Shown here: piece after piece, positions 5,411 to 8,422 of the stretch
Position numbering within the stretch: the stretch's first letter is position 1
Layout of the letters: every line of letters starts with the position of its first letter
Source: Thermoplasmata archaeon
GTDB lineage: Archaea > Thermoplasmatota > Thermoplasmata > UBA10834
Assembly: GCA_025457845.1 (NCBI GenBank)
Contig: JALOTO010000057.1
Coordinates: 1 to 8,422, forward strand
Length of the DNA stretch: 8,422 nt
Reading direction: 5' to 3'
Program-made: the position numbers and the translations under genes
The notes under the pieces: generated by a model
Told to the model about the DNA's origin: nothing
What the model saw: the letters and a program-made list of their open reading frames with translations, nothing else
Database searches by the model: none

Positions 5411-6724
5411 ATGTCCTACTCCGAGCTCACCGGCTGGATGTTCAACCTCGAGAGGTTCGGCATCAAGCTCGGGCTAGAGAACATGACCGAGTTCCTCGGC
5501 CGCATAGGCGACCCTCACCGCGACTTCAGGTCCGTGCACGTCACCGGCACGAACGGGAAGGGATCCACGTGCGCCTTCGCCGAGCGCATCCTCAGGGAGA
5601 GCGGGCTGAAGGTCGGCCTCTACACGTCACCGCACCTCGTCGACTTCAGAGAGAGGATAAGGGTCGACGGGGAGGACATACCCGAGGCGGATGTGGTGAG
5701 GATCGGCTCAGAGCTGAAGGGCGAGATGGAGGCCATGGCCCGGGAGAGCACCGAGAAGCAGCTGACGTTCTTCGAGTTCACGACCGGGCTGGCCTTCAGG
5801 TACTTCAGCGAGCAGGAGGTCGACATCGCCGTCGTCGAGGTCGGCATGGGAGGAAGGCTTGACGCGACCAACGTGGTCTCCCCCGAGGTGACCGCGATCA
5901 CCAGGATCGGCCTCGAGCACACGAACTACCTGGGTTCCACCATCCAGGAGATAGCTCGCGAGAAGGCCGGCATCGTCAAGGACGGCGTGGAGCTTGTCAC
6001 GTGCGAGCGCGGGGGCGAGGCGCTTGCTGTCATAGAAGGGGTCTGCAGGAGGAAGAGCGCCCCGGTCCGAAGGATCGACAGAGACTTCAGGGTCGTGGGG
6101 GTCGCCCAGAGCCTGGAGGGGACCACCTTCAGCTACGAAGGGGAGAGGAGACACGACGGCCTCAGGACCAGACTGCTCGGCGAATACCAGGCTGACAACG
6201 CGGCCACGGCCATCGCCATCGTCGAGGCCCTGGGGAGGAGGGGCATCGGCGCATCGGACGAGCACATCGCATCTGGCATCGCGGGTACGGTCTGGCCAGG
6301 CAGGCTCGACGTCGTCTCAAGGGACCCGTTCCTCATGTTCGACGGGAGCCACAACCCGGACGGCGTGGGAAGGACGGTCCAGGTGTTGAAGGACCTCAGG
6401 GTGGTGCCCCTCACCTACGTCCTGGCCTGCATGGACGACAAGGACGCCGCGGGCATAGTGGCCGCGATTGCCCCGACCGCGGCGAAGGTCATAGTCACCC
6501 AGGTGGACTTCAAGCGGGCTCTAGCCGCGGACAAGCTCGCCGAGGTCGCCCGCGCAGGGGTCAATGCACCCGTGGAGGTCGTCCCCAAGGCTAGCGACGC
6601 CTTAGAGAAGGCGCTCGCGGCAACGGAAGGGAGGGGCGTCTGCGCCATAGGTTCGCTGTACCTGGTCGGTGAGGCCATGAAATGGCGGAGCCAAGCTGTG
6701 TCCCGAGCCGCGCACAAGGTATAA
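5411..6724 (+). CDS. folC: Dihydrofolate synthase / folylpolyglutamate synthase (FolC)
   Basis: A 437-residue Mur-ligase-family enzyme, full length for FolC. It adds glutamate to dihydropteroate or to folates, using ATP through an acyl phosphate, in the cytoplasm. Motifs in order: P-loop GTNGKGS (46-52), YTSPHL (71-76), FFEFTT (120-125), EVGMGGRLDATN (143-154), ITRIGLEHTNYLG (163-175), EKAGIVK (184-190) whose K185 is the likely carbamylated lysine, YQADNAATA (259-267), WPGRLD (295-300) and DGSHNPDG (311-318), then the glutamate-ligase C-terminal domain ending GSLYLVGE (414-421). The usual Asp-His of the sixth block is Glu-His (E169-H170), a mild change. FolC implies folate-type cofactors or a related pterin substrate. 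The split between synthase and polyglutamation activity cannot be read from sequence. ATG 5411 fits a leaderless start 24 bases after the ATPase stop. Confidence 0.95.
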   Translation: MSYSELTGWMFNLERFGIKLGLENMTEFLGRIGDPHRDFRSVHVTGTNGKGSTCAFAERILRESGLKVGLYTSPHLVDFRERIRVDGEDIPEADVVRIGSELKGEMEAMARESTEKQLTFFEFTTGLAFRYFSEQEVDIAVVEVGMGGRLDATNVVSPEVTAITRIGLEHTNYLGSTIQEIAREKAGIVKDGVELVTCERGGEALAVIEGVCRRKSAPVRRIDRDFRVVGVAQSLEGTTFSYEGERRHDGLRTRLLGEYQADNAATAIAIVEALGRRGIGASDEHIASGIAGTVWPGRLDVVSRDPFLMFDGSHNPDGVGRTVQVLKDLRVVPLTYVLACMDDKDAAGIVAAIAPTAAKVIVTQVDFKRALAADKLAEVARAGVNAPVEVVPKASDALEKALAATEGRGVCAIGSLYLVGEAMKWRSQAVSRAAHKV

Positions 6725-6726
6725 AT
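6720..6726 (+). promoter_or_regulatory. TATA box of tRNA-Gly, overlapping the folC stop codon
   Basis: TATAAAT is centred near 6723, with AAGG (6716-6719) as a possible BRE. It predicts a start near 6749, about 8 bases before the mature tRNA 5' end. The folC stop TAA (6722-6724) is inside the box. Confidence 0.7.
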
Positions 6727-6756
6727 GGCCCCTGTGTATTGAGGCTCTCCACCGAT

Positions 6757-6830
6757 GCGATGGTAGTGTAGATTGGTTATCACTTGAGCTTGCCAAGCTC
6801 AAAACTCGGGTTCAAATCCCGACCATCGCA
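6757..6830 (+). tRNA. tRNA-Gly, anticodon GCC
   Basis: A complete 74-base cloverleaf without an intron. The acceptor stem GCGATGG/CCATCGC has seven perfect pairs, with discriminator A at 6830. The D stem is GTG/CAC with the GG pair of the D loop at 6775-6776. The anticodon stem TGAGC/GCTCA has five perfect pairs and loop TTGCCAA, so the anticodon is GCC (6792-6794), reading GGC and GGT. The variable loop is four bases (AAAC). The T stem TCGGG/CCCGA holds loop TTCAAAT. The 3' CCA is not encoded (CTC follows), as is common in archaea. GGC is a frequent glycine codon in the neighbouring genes. It is convergent with the following gene, with only 26 bases between. Confidence 0.97.
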
Positions 6831-6856
6831 CTCGCCTTCTCGCCCCCGTGCATGAA

Positions 6857-7795
6857 TCAGCGTCGATCGTTCTGTTGCTGGTGCTCGTTCCTCAACATGA
6901 CGGCGAGATTCCTGGGGAGCAACGCGGGGTCGACGCCGGCTCTCCGCAGTTTTCGGCCCATCGTCTTCGCCTTCTCTCCTCTGAACGCTCCCTTGAGGAG
7001 GTACGATGTCTCTGCCTCCGAGAATGACACGCCATCCTTCCTGCGCTCCAGGACCCCGCCGTTGTACGGGCACACCAGCTGGCACTTCATGCATCCCAAG
7101 AGGGAGTTGTGCCACGACGGTGATATCCACCGCGGGAAGGGCCTGTCGGCGGTGCGCTCGTTGAATCGGGTCAGGCACTTCTCCGCTCTGACGAGGAACC
7201 TGTCACCACACACCGCGCCCGTTGGGCATGCCTTGACGCACGCCCTGCAGGTCCTGCACTTGGGCAGCGCCATTGGCGGCACAAGCCCTTCGCCGTCGGG
7301 CTCGATGCTCGTGTATATCGCCCCGAGCCGATGGAAGCTGCCGTTGCCCTCCACATATGTGATGTTGTTCCGGCCGTAGCGGACGATGCCGCTCCTCGCG
7401 CTCAGAAGCTTCAGAGGGAGCACCGCCTTGGCGATGTAGCAGTCTCGGCCAGCGAACTCCCTCACAGTCCCGCGCACGGCAGACATGGATTCCCAGTAGT
7501 CATGGTAGGTCGGCGGGACGACCAGTTCGACCGTCCCTCCCTTCCATGCGAATCCGACCGTGAGAGGAAGCGACGGCCTCGAGTATACCAGCACCGATTT
7601 CGCCTTCCTCACATCCTTGGGCAGCGGGTGGTCCACGTACCTCCTGATCCACTCCTTGTAGAGGCCGTCGTCCACGGCGCCCTCTCTGTGCAGGGCACGG
7701 ACATCCTCCCTGACGGATTCCACATCCTCCAGCGACACCAGCCTGGCTCGAATGCCCTTCCGTGCCAGCTCCGTCAGCAGCTCAGCGCCCTCCAT
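6857..7795 (-). CDS. QueG-related double [4Fe-4S] protein (epoxyqueuosine-reductase-like)
   Basis: A 312-residue protein resembling epoxyqueuosine reductase QueG and reductive-dehalogenase-like cobalamin enzymes. The segment LSARSGIVRYGRNNITYVEGNGSFHRLGAIYT (from residue 131) matches the QueG core in which a glycine-rich loop packs on the cofactor. Eight cluster cysteines follow in QueG order: C180, C183, C186, C190 (CxxCxxCxxxCP), C207, then C235, C238, C242 (CxxCxxxCPYN). This predicts two [4Fe-4S] clusters. Two features differ from true QueG: the protein is shorter, and the region aligning with the catalytic GRDYH motif reads VPPTYHDY (93-100), so the acid Asp appears to be Thr. Archaea make archaeosine, not queuosine, so another reductive reaction is likely. 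ATG 7795 has GAGG 8 bases upstream. No signal peptide or membrane segment; probably cytoplasmic. Confidence 0.85.
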   Translation of the reverse strand: MEGAELLTELARKGIRARLVSLEDVESVREDVRALHREGAVDDGLYKEWIRRYVDHPLPKDVRKAKSVLVYSRPSLPLTVGFAWKGGTVELVVPPTYHDYWESMSAVRGTVREFAGRDCYIAKAVLPLKLLSARSGIVRYGRNNITYVEGNGSFHRLGAIYTSIEPDGEGLVPPMALPKCRTCRACVKACPTGAVCGDRFLVRAEKCLTRFNERTADRPFPRWISPSWHNSLLGCMKCQLVCPYNGGVLERRKDGVSFSEAETSYLLKGAFRGEKAKTMGRKLRRAGVDPALLPRNLAVMLRNEHQQQNDRR

Positions 7796-7819
7796 CGCCG
7801 CATCCTCGGTAGCGTATCA

Positions 7820-7844
7820 GCAGGGGACGAGATAAACCCCCTGC
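7820..7844 (-). promoter_or_regulatory. Promoter of the QueG-like gene, TATA box inside an inverted repeat
   Basis: The minus strand reads GGTTTATCTC around 7838-7829, centred near 7834, predicting a start near 7808 and a 12-base leader holding GAGG. The box lies in the 11-base spacer of a perfect seven-base inverted repeat, GCAGGGG (7820-7826) and CCCCTGC (7838-7844), which looks like an operator. With one more base the left arm reads AGCAGGGG, the core of the repeat at the surface-gene promoter (2442-2450). The same box could act in the plus direction for the divergent beta-lactamase-like gene. Confidence 0.5.
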
Positions 7845-7906
7845 GGACCCTGCGACGGCCCAACTAGGATTATGCAGGAGCAGCGATATCAGGGGCGGGG
7901 AAGAGC

Positions 7907-8422
7907 ATGATGAAGGACATTGGGAGCGCCTTAAGACGGATGGACGGCCCGATCAAGGCATGGATGAAGGCATACGATATCCCCGGCATGTGCCTCTCGG
8001 TGACGGACTCGAAGGCGACCGTCCGGACATCGACCTACGGCTTCTCCGACGTCGCAGCGAAGCGGAAGGTGAAGGACCAGACCCTGTTCCAGATCGGGTC
8101 CATCAGCAAGTCGTTCACGTCCATCTGCGCCCTCCAGCTAGCGGACGAGGGACTGCTCGATATCAGGCGCCCCGTGAAGGACTATGTCCCCTGGTTCGAG
8201 GTGCGGTCCAGGTTCGGCCCCATCACCCTCCACCACCTCATGACCCACACCGCTGGACTCGTCGTGGGGACCGAGTCACTCATACACGCCACGCCCGAGG
8301 TCTACGCCCTCAGGGACACGGACACGTCGGCTCCGCCGGGCGAGCACTTCCACTACTCCAACGTCGGGTACAAGACCGTAGGGCTTGCCGTCGAGAGCGT
8401 GACTGGCAAGAGCATCGCAGAC
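7907..8422 (+). CDS. Serine beta-lactamase-family protein, C-terminally truncated by window edge
   Basis: The first 172 codons of a gene that continues beyond the window. It belongs to the class C beta-lactamase / penicillin-binding / esterase superfamily: GSISKSF (64-70) carries the nucleophile S65 and K68 of the SxxK motif, and YSN (150-152) is the second catalytic motif. LHHLMTHTAGL (108-118) and the LADEGLLD segment (78-85) are also typical. The third motif (K/H-x-G) would lie outside. There is no signal peptide, so the protein is probably cytoplasmic. In archaea such proteins are more likely peptidases or esterases than antibiotic-resistance enzymes; archaea lack classical peptidoglycan. 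Start is ATG 7907 or the next codon, ATG 7910. A weak TATA-like GGATTATG (7868-7875) and purine-rich AGGGGCGGGGAAGAG precede it. It is divergent from the QueG-like gene. Confidence 0.88.
   Translation, partial: MMKDIGSALRRMDGPIKAWMKAYDIPGMCLSVTDSKATVRTSTYGFSDVAAKRKVKDQTLFQIGSISKSFTSICALQLADEGLLDIRRPVKDYVPWFEVRSRFGPITLHHLMTHTAGLVVGTESLIHATPEVYALRDTDTSAPPGEHFHYSNVGYKTVGLAVESVTGKSIAD

Noticed and set aside
7331..7867. A 178-codon plus-strand frame antisense to the QueG-like gene
   Set aside because: The opposite strand has clear iron-sulphur motifs; this frame shows no domain and is a shadow.
1..8422. CRISPR array, insertion sequence, integrase or defence island
   Set aside because: There are no regularly spaced repeats, transposase motifs or terminal inverted repeats. 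The content is housekeeping, regulatory and surface genes with uniform codon use.

Overview
This window comes from a GC-rich archaeal chromosome. The evidence is promoter architecture and gene content. BRE/TATA-like boxes lie about 25-34 bases upstream of several starts, and some genes appear to be leaderless. Other genes have GGAGG-type ribosome binding sites. The tRNA does not encode CCA. Gene content includes an AbrB-PhoU fusion, a stand-alone Ras-like GTPase and a large secreted Ig/cadherin-like surface protein. Together with a folate-type ligase (FolC), this suggests a Euryarchaeote, perhaps of the Thermoplasmatota. That placement is inference; no marker gene here settles it.

Bases 1-4185 are read on the minus strand. 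In transcription order they hold an AbrB-PhoU regulator (3178-4185), a Ras/Rab-like small GTPase (2508-3053) and the N-terminal 801 residues of a large exported, modular surface protein (start 2405, running off the left edge). Each has its own promoter-like element, so they are neighbours rather than one clear operon.

Bases 4186-4621 form a control region. It holds the phoU leader, several inverted repeats and a 33-codon gene (4401-4502) with its own TATA box and ribosome binding site. From 4622 the plus strand carries an asparagine-synthase-like PP-loop ATPase (4622-5386), folC (5411-6724) and tRNA-Gly(GCC) (6757-6830). The stop codon of each of the first two genes lies inside the TATA-like box of the next gene.

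Convergent to the tRNA is a QueG-related double [4Fe-4S] protein (6857-7795, minus). Divergent from it is the start of a serine beta-lactamase-family protein (7907 to the right edge, plus).

The window reads as a mixed chromosomal segment. There are no insertion sequences, CRISPR arrays, integrases or recognisable defence modules. The items most worth a second look are the unrecognised 33-residue CxxxC acidic protein, the QueG relative that seems to lack the catalytic Asp motif, and the AGCAGGGG-type repeats around two promoters.
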